64,000 bases of DNA, from NCBI GenBank assembly GCA_000526435.1, contig JAGB01000001.1, positions 186,001-250,000 on the forward strand. Direction: 5' to 3'. The notes under the pieces were generated by a model, which was given only the letters and a program-made list of their open reading frames with translations, had not been told where the DNA came from and did not search any database. This DNA is from Caldicoprobacter oshimai DSM 21659. Lineage in GTDB: Bacteria > Bacillota > Clostridia > Caldicoprobacterales > Caldicoprobacteraceae. The stretch's first letter is position 1. Each line of letters begins with the position of its first letter. This document shows, one piece after another, positions 16,846-27,182 of this stretch. Both the position numbers and the translations under genes were made by a program.

Positions 16846-19800
16846 ATGGCTAACGAGAGCGCAAAAGCGTTCCCTCTAGTAAAGATAGTTGACGATAAGT
16901 ATTCCAAGTGGCTGGACAACCTCAGCCTGGTTAAGACGATAGTATATAGAAATCAAAGAAAATGGGATATATATGTAAATGCCGACTCTTTTGTTGACCC
17001 TGAGAGGATACACATGCTCGAACAGCACATCAAAGAAAAGTTTCCCGAGCTGGAACAGGTGAGATTGAAGGTACTGTACAGGGATAACGGCATGGAAATA
17101 TTAAACCGCCATTTTTCTCATTTTTGGAAGGCCATTGTTGAATCGATGAAGGATGACCTTCCCTCTTTGAACGGATGGATAGACCATTGCACCCCCCATC
17201 TATCGCCTAATGGGCTCAGGCTTTTGATCAATCATCCCATAGCCTTTGAGCTGTTCAGGATAAAGAAGATAGACCAGTACATAAGGAAATGGATGCTGGA
17301 GACGTTTAACCAGCACATAAAAGTTAGCATTGAGCTGGTAGATGATGAGCAGGATTGGCTGGATGAGGAGTATTTTGTTGAAAGGGAGAAAGAGGACTTC
17401 CTTTTGGTTCAGGAAGCGGTACGGGTAAATGAGTCGTGTTCCAAATCCTCAGAGCAGCAGGATGAGGAGAATGAGGCAAAAGATAAGGAAGCTGTTATCC
17501 TGGGCAAAGCCATAAAGGATTCCCCAGTGCCAATATCACAAATCCAGGATGGCGTTGAGGCAGTCACCATCGAGGGCGAGGTGTTTGACCTTGAAAAAAG
17601 GGAGCTTAAAGGGGAGAGGGTGCTCTTCTGCCTGGACGTCACCGATTATACCGATTCGATTACTGTGAAGGTGTTCTGTCCAAAAAATAAGGTTTCTGAT
17701 GTGGAAGGCAGCATACAGAGCGGATGCTGGGTACGGATAAAGGGCAACTGCCGGTATGATCCGTTTCAGAGGGAGGATATACTTCAGGCCAGCGATATCA
17801 TGCTGGTTTCTCCCAAGCAAAGGCAGGATACTTCTCTGGAAAAGAGGGTTGAACTTCATCTGCATACCCAGATGAGCGCCATGGACGCCGTTTCCCCAGT
17901 GACGGCGCTGGTACAGCGCGCTGCACAGTGGGGGCATCCGGCCATTGCCATCACCGACCATGGCGTGGTACAGGCATTTCCAGAGGCCCACGAGGCCGGG
18001 CAACAATACGGTATAAAGGTCATATACGGTGTAGAGGCCTATCTCATTAACGATTGCAAACCCATAGTCATAAACGCCAATGACAGGGATTTTAACCAAC
18101 CATTTGTGGTTGTGGACATAGAGACCACCGGGCTTAATCCCAGAAAAGATGAGATTACCGAGATCGGGGCCGTCAAGATAGTGGGCAGGGAGATCGTGGA
18201 TACTTTTAGCTGTTTTATAAATCCCGGAAAGCCAATACCTCATGAAATAGTAGAGCTTACCGGCATTACCGACGATATGGTAAGGGATGCGCCTACCATT
18301 GAGGAGGTTTTGCCAAGGCTGCTTGAATTCTTCGGCGACGCAGTGCTTGTGGCTCACAACGCTCCGTTCGACTTCGGATTTATTAAAGAGAAATGCAGGC
18401 GCATAGGTGCAAGGATAGCCAATCCCATTCTGGATACCCTGTCGCTATGCCGGGAAGTATTTAAGGACCTCAAGCGCTACAGCCTGGACGCGGTCGCCCA
18501 GCACCTCAACATACCCCAGCAGCGACACCATCGGGCGCTAGACGACGCCAGAACGGCAGCGGCCATACTGATACATATGCTGAGCATTCTGGAGGAAAAG
18601 GGAGCGGGCAAGCTGTGCCACATCAACACGCTGTTCAGCCATGCTAGCAATTTAAACAGCCTTGAAAGCTACCACGCTGTCATACTGGCCCAGACGCAGG
18701 AAGGATTGATCAACCTTTACAAGCTTATTACCAAGTCTCATCTGGATTATTTCTATCGTAAGCCGCGCATTCCAAAAAGCGTGCTCATGAGTCACCGCGA
18801 AGGGCTCATAGTAGGTTCGGGATGCGAGGCCGGAGAGCTTTATCAGGCAATATTGAATGGTGCTCCTGATGAAGAGCTCAGGGATATAGCGCTTTTCTAT
18901 GATTATCTTGAGATACAGCCGCTGGGCAACAATGAACATTTAATCCGCGAGGGAAAGGTGAAGGATATCGATGCCTTGAAGGAGATCAACAGGAAGATAA
19001 TAGAGCTGGGGGAAAAGCTCAACAAGCCAGTGGTCGCTACAGGGGATGTGCACTTCCTTGACCCGCACGATGAGTACTACAGGCGTATACTGATGAGCTG
19101 CCAGGGCTATGAGGATGCTGAGCAGCAGGCACCGCTGTACTTTAAGACCACCGACGAGATGCTGGAGGAGTTTGGGTATCTGGGCCAGGACAAGGCAAAG
19201 GAGGTCGTGATATACGCGCCGCGGGCCATTGCCGACAGCATCGAGGACATAAAGCCCATACCCGATGAGCTCTACACGCCAGAGATTCCAGGCGCTGAGG
19301 AAGACATCCGGAATATGGCTATAAACAATGCCAAAGCTATATACGGCGATCCTCTTCCTCCCATTGTGGAGGAACGCCTGAACAAAGAGTTAAACGCCAT
19401 AATAAAAAATGGCTATGCGGTGCTGTACTGGATTGCGCACAAGCTGGTCAAAAAGTCGCTGGAAGATGGTTACCTGGTAGGCTCCCGTGGTTCGGTAGGG
19501 TCCTCCTTTGTGGCTACCATGACTGGCATTACAGAGGTAAATCCCCTGCCGCCACACTATGTGTGCCCAGCCTGCAAGCATTCAGATTTCGACGTGGATA
19601 CCTCTAAATATGGGTGCGGCGTTGACCTTCCTGATAAAAACTGTCCCGTGTGCGGTACCCCCTATAGAAAAGAAGGTTTTGACATTCCTTTCGAGGTGTT
19701 CTTGGGCTTTGACGGTGATAAGGTGCCCGATATCGACCTCAACTTTTCAGGCGAGTACCAGTCCACGGCGCACAAGTACGCTGAAGAGCTGTTGGGGCGG

Positions 19801-21147
19801 GGAAATGTTTTCAGGGCGGGTACCATAGCCACCGTCGCTGAAAAGACGGCGTTTGGGTTCGTCAAGAAATACCTTGAGGAGCACAACAAGGTAGCAAGGA
19901 GTGCAGAGATAAAGCGCCTGGTTAGAGGATGTACCGGCGTAAAGCGCACCACAGGCCAGCATCCCGGTGGGGTTATGGTAGTGCCCAACAAGTACGATGT
20001 CCATCAGTTCACGCCGCTTCAGTATCCAGCCGATGACAGGGAATCAGGGGTCATTACTACCCATTTTGATTACAACTCCATAAGCAGCAGGCTGGTCAAA
20101 CTGGACATACTAGGCCACGATGACCCAACCGTCATACGCATGCTGGAGGATATAACCGGTATAAACGCAAAAAGTATTCCCATTGGCGAGGAGAGGACCA
20201 TGAGGATATTCTCCAGCACTGAACCGCTGGGGCTCTCGCCCGAAGATATAAACTGTGAGGTGGGTACCTTCGGCATACCCGAGTTCGGTACGCGGTTTGT
20301 CAGGCAGATGCTCACTGAGACCAGGCCCAAGACCTTTTCTGAGCTGGTAAGAATAAGCGGGCTTTCCCACGGCACCGATGTGTGGCTTAACAACGCTCAG
20401 GATTTAATAAGGAACGGAATAGCCCAACTTTCGGAGGTCATCTCGGCCAGGGACGACATAATGGTGTACCTCATGTACAAAGGGGTTGAACCTATACTGT
20501 CGTTTAAGATAATGGAGAACGTGCGCAAAGGTAAGGGGTTAACCCCCGAGCAGGAGCAGAAGATGAGGGAGAACAACGTACCAGAATGGTATATTGAGTC
20601 GTGCAAGAAGATAAAATACATGTTTCCAAAGGCGCACGCGGTGGCCTATGTGATCATGGCATTCAGGATTGCTTACTTCAAGGTGTACTACCCCGAGGCT
20701 TTTTATGCCACATACTTTACAGTCAGGGCCGATGACTTTGACGTCGATACCATATTAAAAGGAAGAGAGGCCATTGCACGCAAGATCAAGGAAATGGACT
20801 CAAAGGGCAATGCCCTGAGCGTAAAGGAGAAGAACTCTCTTTCAGTGCTTGAGGTGGCACTTGAAATGTACGCCAGAGGGATAAAGCTGCTCCCAGTTGA
20901 CCTGTATAAATCCGATGCGGTAAAGTTTCTTGTGACGCCCGAGGGCATAAGGATGCCGTTTAATGCCTTGCCAGGCGTGGGAGTAAGCGCTGCAACCAGC
21001 ATTGCCGAGGCCAGAAAAGCCGGCAAATTCGTGTCGGTAGAGGATTTCCGTGAAAGGACCAAGGTCTCCAAAGCAGTCATTGAAATACTAAAAAATTACG
21101 GCTGTCTCAATGACCTGCCTGAGACCAGTCAAATTTCGTTTTTTTAA
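16846..21147 (+). CDS. polC: DNA polymerase III alpha subunit, PolC type
   Basis: PolC is the main replicative polymerase of low-GC Gram-positives. The 1433-residue protein has an N-terminal region (1-235), an OB domain (about 245-325), and a PHP domain split by the inserted 3'-5' exonuclease. The exonuclease begins at VVDIETTGLNP near residue 424, with the later HHRALDDARTAA motif. After it come the PHP remainder, a zinc-binding Cys set (CPACKHSD and CPVCGTPY around residues 905-940), and palm/fingers with PDIDLNFSGEYQ. ATG 16846 with AAGGGGGG at 16830-16837 is preferred over ATG 16807. It ends before a new promoter. Confidence 0.97.
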   Translation: MANESAKAFPLVKIVDDKYSKWLDNLSLVKTIVYRNQRKWDIYVNADSFVDPERIHMLEQHIKEKFPELEQVRLKVLYRDNGMEILNRHFSHFWKAIVESMKDDLPSLNGWIDHCTPHLSPNGLRLLINHPIAFELFRIKKIDQYIRKWMLETFNQHIKVSIELVDDEQDWLDEEYFVEREKEDFLLVQEAVRVNESCSKSSEQQDEENEAKDKEAVILGKAIKDSPVPISQIQDGVEAVTIEGEVFDLEKRELKGERVLFCLDVTDYTDSITVKVFCPKNKVSDVEGSIQSGCWVRIKGNCRYDPFQREDILQASDIMLVSPKQRQDTSLEKRVELHLHTQMSAMDAVSPVTALVQRAAQWGHPAIAITDHGVVQAFPEAHEAGQQYGIKVIYGVEAYLINDCKPIVINANDRDFNQPFVVVDIETTGLNPRKDEITEIGAVKIVGREIVDTFSCFINPGKPIPHEIVELTGITDDMVRDAPTIEEVLPRLLEFFGDAVLVAHNAPFDFGFIKEKCRRIGARIANPILDTLSLCREVFKDLKRYSLDAVAQHLNIPQQRHHRALDDARTAAAILIHMLSILEEKGAGKLCHINTLFSHASNLNSLESYHAVILAQTQEGLINLYKLITKSHLDYFYRKPRIPKSVLMSHREGLIVGSGCEAGELYQAILNGAPDEELRDIALFYDYLEIQPLGNNEHLIREGKVKDIDALKEINRKIIELGEKLNKPVVATGDVHFLDPHDEYYRRILMSCQGYEDAEQQAPLYFKTTDEMLEEFGYLGQDKAKEVVIYAPRAIADSIEDIKPIPDELYTPEIPGAEEDIRNMAINNAKAIYGDPLPPIVEERLNKELNAIIKNGYAVLYWIAHKLVKKSLEDGYLVGSRGSVGSSFVATMTGITEVNPLPPHYVCPACKHSDFDVDTSKYGCGVDLPDKNCPVCGTPYRKEGFDIPFEVFLGFDGDKVPDIDLNFSGEYQSTAHKYAEELLGRGNVFRAGTIATVAEKTAFGFVKKYLEEHNKVARSAEIKRLVRGCTGVKRTTGQHPGGVMVVPNKYDVHQFTPLQYPADDRESGVITTHFDYNSISSRLVKLDILGHDDPTVIRMLEDITGINAKSIPIGEERTMRIFSSTEPLGLSPEDINCEVGTFGIPEFGTRFVRQMLTETRPKTFSELVRISGLSHGTDVWLNNAQDLIRNGIAQLSEVISARDDIMVYLMYKGVEPILSFKIMENVRKGKGLTPEQEQKMRENNVPEWYIESCKKIKYMFPKAHAVAYVIMAFRIAYFKVYYPEAFYATYFTVRADDFDVDTILKGREAIARKIKEMDSKGNALSVKEKNSLSVLEVALEMYARGIKLLPVDLYKSDAVKFLVTPEGIRMPFNALPGVGVSAATSIAEARKAGKFVSVEDFRERTKVSKAVIEILKNYGCLNDLPETSQISFF

Positions 21148-21148
21148 G

Positions 21149-21177
21149 TTGCATTTGTTAGAGCGTGGTGATATAAT
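21149..21177 (+). promoter_or_regulatory. SigmaA promoter of the rimP-nusA-infB operon
   Basis: TTGCAT (21149-21154) and a perfect TATAAT (21172-21177) have a 17-base spacer, directly after the polC stop codon. Transcription would start near 21184, about 120 bases before rimP. Confidence 0.85.
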
Positions 21178-21187
21178 AAATTTGGTT

Positions 21188-21229
21188 TACCATAGCTTGT
21201 TTGTGTGGTAGAGTGGGGAAACCCACTCT
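21188..21229 (+). promoter_or_regulatory. Tandem hairpins in the rimP leader
   Basis: TACCA (21188-21192) pairs with TGGTA (21206-21210). AGAGTGGG (21210-21217) pairs perfectly with CCCACTCT (21222-21229) around loop GAAA. The second hairpin is followed by TTCGTTGTTATT, a weak U-rich tail. Because both lie downstream of the promoter they are leader RNA, either a constitutive GNRA hairpin or an attenuator, rather than the polC terminator. Confidence 0.55.
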
Positions 21230-21302
21230 TTCGTTGTTATTGATTAAAATGTGCGATTAGGAAAGATTAATAATATGAAAATTTCATTTTGGAGGTTATA
21301 AT

Positions 21303-21764
21303 ATGGCACATAACAAGGTTGAGCAAGTGGTGGAGGAGCTTGCGCGTCCCATCCTCGAAGAGCTCAATTATGAGCTCGTGGACATCGAGTACAAAAAAGA
21401 GGGTGGGAGCTGGTTTTTGAGGTTTTACCTTGATAAGCCCGGCGGGATCACGCTGGATGACTGTCAGATATTCAGCGAACGGATCAGCGAACTGCTGGAC
21501 CAGGTTGATCCCATTCCGCACCGCTATTACTTAGAGGTGTCTTCGCCCGGGCTTGACAGGCCGCTCAAAAGGGATGAGGATTTTAAGCGCTATAAGGGAC
21601 ACAGGGTTCATGTGAAGCTGTACAAATCTGTCAATGGCGAGAAGAACTATTATGGCGAACTGGTAGGGCTTGAAAACGGCAACATAGTCATCCAGGATGG
21701 GGAATGTACCTACTCGTTCCCGCGTGAGAATGTTGCCATGGTGCGGCTGGTTGTAAATATCTAG
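21303..21764 (+). CDS. rimP: Ribosome maturation factor RimP
   Basis: RimP helps assemble the 30S subunit. The 153-residue protein has the N-terminal alpha/beta domain (ELNYELVDIEYKKEGGSWFLRFYLDKPGG region), the LEVSSPGLDRPLKR motif near residue 80 and a C-terminal SH3-like domain. GGAGGTTATAAT precedes the ATG. It is the first gene of the conserved rimP-nusA-rnpM-ylxQ-infB-rbfA operon. Confidence 0.96.
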   Translation: MAHNKVEQVVEELARPILEELNYELVDIEYKKEGGSWFLRFYLDKPGGITLDDCQIFSERISELLDQVDPIPHRYYLEVSSPGLDRPLKRDEDFKRYKGHRVHVKLYKSVNGEKNYYGELVGLENGNIVIQDGECTYSFPRENVAMVRLVVNI

Positions 21765-21780
21765 TGAAGGAGGAGTATTT

Positions 21781-22821
21781 ATGAATGCCGAATTTTTGGA
21801 GGCCATTGAACAGATAGGCAAGGAAAAAGGTATTGATGCCGATGTATTGTTCGAGGCCATCAATGCCGCTTTGGTATCAGCCTACAAGAAAAACTTCGGA
21901 ACAGCGCAAAATGTGCGCATTGATATAGATAGGGCAAGCGGCCAGGTCAAGGTCTTTGCACTTAAAAAGGTGGTGGAAAAGGCCACCAACAAAAACCTCG
22001 AAATTGACCTGGAAGAGGCCAAGAAGATCAATCCTAATTACCAGCTCAATGACGTCGTTGAAGTAGAGGTGACCCCCAAAAACTTTGGCAGAATTGCCGC
22101 ACAAAACGCCAAGCAGGTGGTCATACAGCGGATTCGTGAAGCTGAGAGAGCGGTACTGTATCAAAAGTTCCTTGAAAAGGAAAACGAGATAGTGGCGGGG
22201 ATTGTGCAGAGAATAGAGAAAAAGACGGTGTTTGTAGACCTTGACCGTGCCGAAGGCATACTCCCTCCGAACGAGCAGATGCCCAATGAGGAGTATCACG
22301 TCAACGACAGAATACGGGTGTACATCCTTGAAGTTAAGAAGACCACCAAGGGGCCACAGATCATCGTATCGCGCACCCATCCCGGCCTGATCAAGAGGTT
22401 GTTTGAGCGCGAGGTGCCCGAGATCGTACGTGGTGAGGTGATCATAAAGGCTATAGCAAGGGAGGCCGGTTCCAGGACCAAGATTGCGGTGCATTCCACT
22501 GTGCCGGGGGTTGACCCTGTAGGTGCTTGCGTTGGGCAGAGGGGGATGCGGGTTCAGCACGTGCTGGACGAGCTCAAGGGCGAAAAGATAGATATCGTGA
22601 AATGGAGCAGCGATCCTGCGGAGTTCATTGCAAATGCCTTGAGTCCTGCCAAGGTACAAAGCGTAACCATAGATGAAAAAGAGAAGGCGGCCAGGGTTGT
22701 GGTTCCTGACCACCAGCTTTCTTTGGCTATAGGCAAGGAAGGCCAGAACGCCAGGCTTGCTGCCAAGTTGACTGGCTGGAAGATCGATATAAAGAGTGAG
22801 TCACAGGTAGATAAGCTTTAG
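21781..22821 (+). CDS. nusA: Transcription termination/antitermination factor NusA
   Basis: NusA binds RNA polymerase and nascent RNA, promoting pausing and intrinsic termination. The 346-residue protein has the N-terminal polymerase-binding domain (1-125), an S1 domain (about 130-200), and KH1 and KH2 (about 225-345, with VGACVGQRGMRVQHVLDEL and LAIGKEGQNARLAAKLTGW). It lacks the C-terminal acidic repeats of E. coli NusA, as is normal in Firmicutes. GAAGGAGGAG precedes the ATG. Confidence 0.97.
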   Translation: MNAEFLEAIEQIGKEKGIDADVLFEAINAALVSAYKKNFGTAQNVRIDIDRASGQVKVFALKKVVEKATNKNLEIDLEEAKKINPNYQLNDVVEVEVTPKNFGRIAAQNAKQVVIQRIREAERAVLYQKFLEKENEIVAGIVQRIEKKTVFVDLDRAEGILPPNEQMPNEEYHVNDRIRVYILEVKKTTKGPQIIVSRTHPGLIKRLFEREVPEIVRGEVIIKAIAREAGSRTKIAVHSTVPGVDPVGACVGQRGMRVQHVLDELKGEKIDIVKWSSDPAEFIANALSPAKVQSVTIDEKEKAARVVVPDHQLSLAIGKEGQNARLAAKLTGWKIDIKSESQVDKL

Positions 22822-22850
22822 GGCTTGCCAGTTTGAAAGGGGGATAGCCG

Positions 22851-23132
22851 GTGAGGAAGAAAAAGATACCCATGAGGATGTGCGTGGGATGCAGGGAATC
22901 AAAGCCAAAGCAGGAGCTTATACGGGTGGTCAGGAGCCCTGAAGGGGAGATCCACATAGATCTGAAGGGCAAGGCTCCAGGTAGAGGCGCTTACCTCTGC
23001 TATAACATCGAGTGCCTGGAAAAGGCTATAAAACACAAATCGCTGGAGCGCGCTCTTGATGAAAAAATCGGTGAAGAAGTGTATCAATCTTTGAGAGGTG
23101 AGCTGAGCAAAGCCCATGAATCAAAATCTTAA
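22851..23132 (+). CDS. rnpM: RNase P modulator RnpM (YlxR)
   Basis: The 93-residue YlxR-family protein shows RMCVGCRESKPKQELIRVV near the N-terminus and the GKAPGRGAYLC motif near residue 44. B. subtilis YlxR (RnpM) binds the RNase P RNA and inhibits its activity. The start is GTG 22851 with AAAGGGGG 13-20 bases upstream; no ATG gives the full N-terminal motif. It overlaps ylxQ by 17 bases. Confidence 0.93.
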   Translation: MRKKKIPMRMCVGCRESKPKQELIRVVRSPEGEIHIDLKGKAPGRGAYLCYNIECLEKAIKHKSLERALDEKIGEEVYQSLRGELSKAHESKS

Positions 23133-23448
23133 AAATTTTTACCAGCTACTGGGATTATCCTTGAGGGCGGGTAAGCTAGTGGTAGGCGAGACATTATGCC
23201 AAAAAGCGATAAGAATGCGAAAGGCGAAGCTGGTGATAATAAGCGAGGAGGCTTCGCCCAACACTTTAAAAAAATTTGTAAACATGTGTAAGTATTACAA
23301 AACGGATTACGTAGTAGTGGGAAGCAAAGAAATGCTGGGCAGGGCTGTGGGAAAAGGGAGTAGAACGGTTCTGGCAGTCACTGATGAAGGACTGAAAGAG
23401 GCGTTGCTTAAGCAGTTACAAAATTCAGAAATGCCGGTGCGGGGGTGA
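23116..23448 (+). CDS. ylxQ: L7Ae-family RNA-binding protein YlxQ
   Basis: The 110-residue protein has the L7Ae/L30e fold with LGLSLRAGKLVVGE near residue 13 and the K-turn recognition region around LVIISEEASPNT. L7Ae-family proteins bind kink-turn RNAs; YlxQ itself has no firmly assigned target. Its start lies inside the end of rnpM, so translation is probably coupled. Between rnpM and infB this order is nearly invariant in Firmicutes. Confidence 0.92.
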   Translation: MNQNLKNFYQLLGLSLRAGKLVVGETLCQKAIRMRKAKLVIISEEASPNTLKKFVNMCKYYKTDYVVVGSKEMLGRAVGKGSRTVLAVTDEGLKEALLKQLQNSEMPVRG

Positions 23449-23455
23449 TATATGA

Positions 23456-25789
23456 ATGTCAGATATAAACGTGTACGTTACAACCAAAAAGGTAAGAAAA
23501 AACGCTGAGTCCCTGCTTGACAAGATAAAAGCGCTCAACAAGGATATCGACGATTATTTAAATAAGATAAAGGATATGGAGAACGCTTTGCAGCAGCAGG
23601 CAAAGGAAATGGAGGAAAGAAAGAAGGCTGAGGCATTGAAAGCCGAGAAGTCCAGGCAGAGCCAGCAGGAGGGCGACAGCAGAAAGTCCAGGCGCAGACA
23701 AGAAGAAAATCAGGCTGTTCATGAAGGCAAATCATCCAGAAAGCGACGTCCGAAGCCAAAGGACAAGCCAGCAAAGAACGTGATAGACGAATTCTTCTCT
23801 CAATCGGCAGTTGCTCAAAGCAAAGACAAAAAGGCAGATGTTGTCAAAGGTAAAGAAGAAGGTTTTTCCAAGCCCTTTACCGATGGAGGGAAGGCCAAGG
23901 CGCAAAAAACCAAGAAGGACTACTGGGAAGAGGAGCATCCTTCGGTTTACAATAAGCTTTTGAGAGAGAAGGAGAAAAAGAGTAAGAATGCGCAGCAGGC
24001 TGCTCAGCAGAAAGCTCCTGCCACTGCCGAGAGGAAGAAGGCTATTACCATAGGGGATAGGATAACGGTAAAGGAGCTTTCCGAGACCATCGGCATCCAG
24101 GTTGCCGAGATTATAAAACACCTTATGAAGTTGGGCGTCTTGGCTACAATAAATCAGGAGCTGGATTACGATACAGCTGCGCTGGTGGCCAGTGAGTTTG
24201 GCATCGAGCTGGAGAAAAAGCCCACTGTATCCTTTGAGGAAATGCTGGTGCAGGAAGACGTGGAGGACGACCCTGCAAGCTTACAGGAACGGCCACCGGT
24301 GGTTACAGTCATGGGCCACGTTGACCACGGCAAGACATCGCTCCTGGATGCCATACGCAACTCCCGCGTGACCGAACAGGAGGCCGGTGGGATTACGCAG
24401 CATATCGGCGCCTACATGGTGGAGGTCAACGGGAAATACATTACATTTATAGATACGCCCGGTCACGAAGCCTTTACCTCTATGAGAGCACGGGGCGCCA
24501 AGGTTACCGATATAGCCGTATTGGTGGTAGCGGCCGATGATGGCGTTATGCCTCAGACCATAGAGGCCATCAACCACGCCAGAGAAGCCAACGTGCCTAT
24601 AATAGTGGCCATTAATAAAATCGATCTGCCAACTGCCAATCCTGAGCGCGTAAAGCGCGAGTTGGCAGAACAAGGGCTGCTGGTTGAGGAGTGGGGCGGT
24701 GATACCATAGCAGTGCCCGTATCTGCCCTCAAGAAACAGGGGATTGACAGCTTGCTGGAGATGATCCTGCTTGTGGCCGAGATGCAGGAACTCAAAGCCA
24801 ATCCCAACAGGCTTGCAAAGGGTACCATCATTGAGGCAAAGCTGGATAAAGGGCGCGGGCCGGTTGCCACGGTGCTGGTTCAAAACGGAACCCTCCACGT
24901 CGGGGATGCAATCGTAGCAGGGACGACGTACGGCCGTGTGAGAGCCATGATGGACCACAATGGCAGAAGGCTGGAAAGCGCGGGGCCATCTGTGCCGGTT
25001 GAGGTGCTCGGGTTCTCCGATGTGCCCGAAGCCGGAGATATAATGTATGCAGTGGAGGACGACAAGCTGGCAAGACAGGTGGCCGAGGAACGCAAGGAGA
25101 AGCTGAAGGAGGCAAGCGCCCGTTCTACTCTCAAAGCGTCATTGGATGACCTATTTAACCAGATTGAACAGGGTGAGCTGAAAGAGCTAAAGCTCATTAT
25201 CAAAGCCGATGTTCAGGGGACGACTGAAGCCGTTAAACAGGCGCTTGAACGCCTTTCAACTGAGAAGGTGCGCATAAGGACCATACACAGCGGTGTGGGC
25301 GCCATCACCGAGTCGGACGTGATGCTGGCATCGGCGTCTAACGCGATAATCATCGGATTTAATGTGCGGCCGCCAAGCAGCGTAATGGAGCTGGCCGAAA
25401 AGGAGAAGATCGATATAAGGCTGTATCGAGTGATATATGACGCCATTGAAGACGTGAAGGCTGCCATAAAAGGTATGCTTGAGCCGACTTACAAGGAAGT
25501 GGTGCTTGGGCATGCGGAGGTGCGAACCACCTTCAGGATATCCGGGGTTGGCACAGTTGCTGGTTGCTATGTGACAGACGGAAAAATAATGAGAAATGCA
25601 CAGGTGCGCATTATAAGGGATGGCATAGTAATCCACGAGGGGCAGATAGCCTCGCTCAAGCGGTTCAAGGATGACGTCAGGGAAGTGGCAGCCGGTTACG
25701 AATGCGGGGTAGGTATAAGCAACTTCAACGATATAAAGGAAGGCGATATCATTGAAGCCTTTACTCAGGAAGAAGTCCAAAATGAATGA
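23456..25789 (+). CDS. infB: Translation initiation factor IF-2
   Basis: IF-2 brings initiator fMet-tRNA to the 30S subunit and promotes subunit joining with GTP hydrolysis. The 777-residue protein has a long charged, low-complexity N-terminal region (1-190), an IF2-N domain (about 195-270) and the G domain: G1 GHVDHGKT near residue 286, G3 DTPGHEAF and G4 NKID. C-terminal domains II-IV follow. GGGGGTG precedes the ATG; a nearby ATG at 23452 is out of frame. It starts 7 bases after ylxQ. Confidence 0.97.
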   Translation: MSDINVYVTTKKVRKNAESLLDKIKALNKDIDDYLNKIKDMENALQQQAKEMEERKKAEALKAEKSRQSQQEGDSRKSRRRQEENQAVHEGKSSRKRRPKPKDKPAKNVIDEFFSQSAVAQSKDKKADVVKGKEEGFSKPFTDGGKAKAQKTKKDYWEEEHPSVYNKLLREKEKKSKNAQQAAQQKAPATAERKKAITIGDRITVKELSETIGIQVAEIIKHLMKLGVLATINQELDYDTAALVASEFGIELEKKPTVSFEEMLVQEDVEDDPASLQERPPVVTVMGHVDHGKTSLLDAIRNSRVTEQEAGGITQHIGAYMVEVNGKYITFIDTPGHEAFTSMRARGAKVTDIAVLVVAADDGVMPQTIEAINHAREANVPIIVAINKIDLPTANPERVKRELAEQGLLVEEWGGDTIAVPVSALKKQGIDSLLEMILLVAEMQELKANPNRLAKGTIIEAKLDKGRGPVATVLVQNGTLHVGDAIVAGTTYGRVRAMMDHNGRRLESAGPSVPVEVLGFSDVPEAGDIMYAVEDDKLARQVAEERKEKLKEASARSTLKASLDDLFNQIEQGELKELKLIIKADVQGTTEAVKQALERLSTEKVRIRTIHSGVGAITESDVMLASASNAIIIGFNVRPPSSVMELAEKEKIDIRLYRVIYDAIEDVKAAIKGMLEPTYKEVVLGHAEVRTTFRISGVGTVAGCYVTDGKIMRNAQVRIIRDGIVIHEGQIASLKRFKDDVREVAAGYECGVGISNFNDIKEGDIIEAFTQEEVQNE

Positions 25790-25807
25790 AATAAGCGGGT
25801 GATTGAT

Positions 25808-26173
25808 ATGTCTTATCAGAGAGCAGAAAGAATAGCTGAGGAGATTAAGAGAGAGCTTAGCGATATATTGCGCAGCCATGTAAGGGACCCTCGTATTACC
25901 GAAATGGTGTCCGTCGTAAAGGTTGAAGTATCCAAAGATTTGCGCCACGCTAAAATATACGTGAGCGTGTTGGGAGACAAGGAAGAAAAGCAGAAAACCA
26001 TGGAAGGGCTTGATCGCGCAACCGGATTTATACGCAAGGAGCTGGGACAGAGGTTGGGATTGCGTTATGTGCCCGAAATACGCTTTATACTGGATGAATC
26101 GATAGAGTACAGCATTCACATAGCTCAAAAGATTGAGGAACTAAAGAAAAAAGAACAGGATGAGAATCAATGA
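25808..26173 (+). CDS. rbfA: Ribosome-binding factor A
   Basis: RbfA is a KH-like 30S maturation factor important for 16S 5' end processing and cold growth. The 121-residue protein starts SYQRAERIAEEIKREL and has the conserved VKVEVSKDLRHAKIYVSV strand region and GFIRKELGQRLGLRY. ATG 25808 is preferred to GTG 25799 because GGGTG at 25797-25801 then has a suitable spacing and homologues begin here. The last codons overlap nrnA by ATGA. Confidence 0.96.
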   Translation: MSYQRAERIAEEIKRELSDILRSHVRDPRITEMVSVVKVEVSKDLRHAKIYVSVLGDKEEKQKTMEGLDRATGFIRKELGQRLGLRYVPEIRFILDESIEYSIHIAQKIEELKKKEQDENQ

Positions 26174-27159
26174 GAGCCATTAAGCTTATGCCGGTTGTTG
26201 AAGCTTTAAAACGGGGCAAACATTTTGCCATCATTGCACATATAGCTCCTGATGGTGATACTATCGGGTCGTGCCTTGCACTGGCAAATTTTTTGATGGA
26301 CCACGGAAAAACGGTTGAGCTGTATTGCCATGATGCACCACCCGAGAGCCTGGCCTTTTTGCAGGGTATCCGGAATTTTGTGAGGCCAGGTGAGAGTGGC
26401 GGAAGTCAAGCGCATTCCGCTTATTATGATGCGGTTGTGTGCCTAGATTGCAGCGACGAGGGAAGGCTGGGAGATGCGGCTTTCCTTCTCAAGCGGACAT
26501 CTTGTACCATAAACATTGACCACCACGCCACCAATACCCTGTATGCCGGCATCAACGTGGTGGAACCAGGGGTTTCTTCAACTGCTGAGCTGGTCTTTGA
26601 CCTGATACAGGAGATGGACGGGGATTATTTTTCTTTGCCTGTCTATGAGGCGATATACACCGGTATTGCCACCGACACGGGTGGCTTTGGGTTTAGCAAT
26701 ACCACCCCTGCAGCCCATCGAATAGCTGCACAGGTCATCGAATATGGTCTTGATGTGGACAGGTTGACCAGGTTGTTGTTTAGAAATACCACGCTGGCCA
26801 GGGTGAGGTTGCTGGCAAAGGTGCTGGATTCCCTGGAAATGCATTGCGATGACAAGGTGGCTTTTTTGATGGTAAGCAAGGTTATGCTGGAAGAGGCTGG
26901 GCTTGACGAAAACAATACCGAGGGAATAGTCAATTATGGCATAGACATCGTGGGGGTAGAGTGTGCAGCACTGTTTAAAGAGGTGGAGAAGGACAAGACC
27001 AAGGTGAGCCTGCGCACCAAAGGTGCCGTTGATGCAAGCGCTTTGGCCGTAAAGTTTGGCGGAGGCGGTCATGCACGAGCAGCTGGGTGTTTGATAAATG
27101 CAGGCATTGAAGAAGCAAAAGGGCAGGTTTTGGAAGCGCTGAAAGGTATGCTGGAATGA
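26170..27159 (+). CDS. nrnA: Bifunctional oligoribonuclease / pAp phosphatase (NrnA-type DHH)
   Basis: NrnA degrades short oligoribonucleotides and hydrolyses 3',5'-pAp. The DHH-domain motifs are visible: AHIAPDGDTIGS near residue 20, a DCSDEGR motif near 98, NIDHHATN near 119 and TDTGGF near 170. The C-terminal DHHA1 domain has GGGGHARAAG near residue 300. The length of 329 residues is normal. The ATG overlaps the rbfA stop. It is part of the infB operon as in other Firmicutes. Confidence 0.95.
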   Translation: MRAIKLMPVVEALKRGKHFAIIAHIAPDGDTIGSCLALANFLMDHGKTVELYCHDAPPESLAFLQGIRNFVRPGESGGSQAHSAYYDAVVCLDCSDEGRLGDAAFLLKRTSCTINIDHHATNTLYAGINVVEPGVSSTAELVFDLIQEMDGDYFSLPVYEAIYTGIATDTGGFGFSNTTPAAHRIAAQVIEYGLDVDRLTRLLFRNTTLARVRLLAKVLDSLEMHCDDKVAFLMVSKVMLEEAGLDENNTEGIVNYGIDIVGVECAALFKEVEKDKTKVSLRTKGAVDASALAVKFGGGGHARAAGCLINAGIEEAKGQVLEALKGMLE

Positions 27160-27182
27160 AAAGGAGTTGATGCACCATCGGT

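Noticed and set aside
25256-26128. Minus-strand 290-residue open frame
   Set aside because: Antisense to infB and rbfA, rich in Tyr/His as expected from reverse reading; no domain seen.
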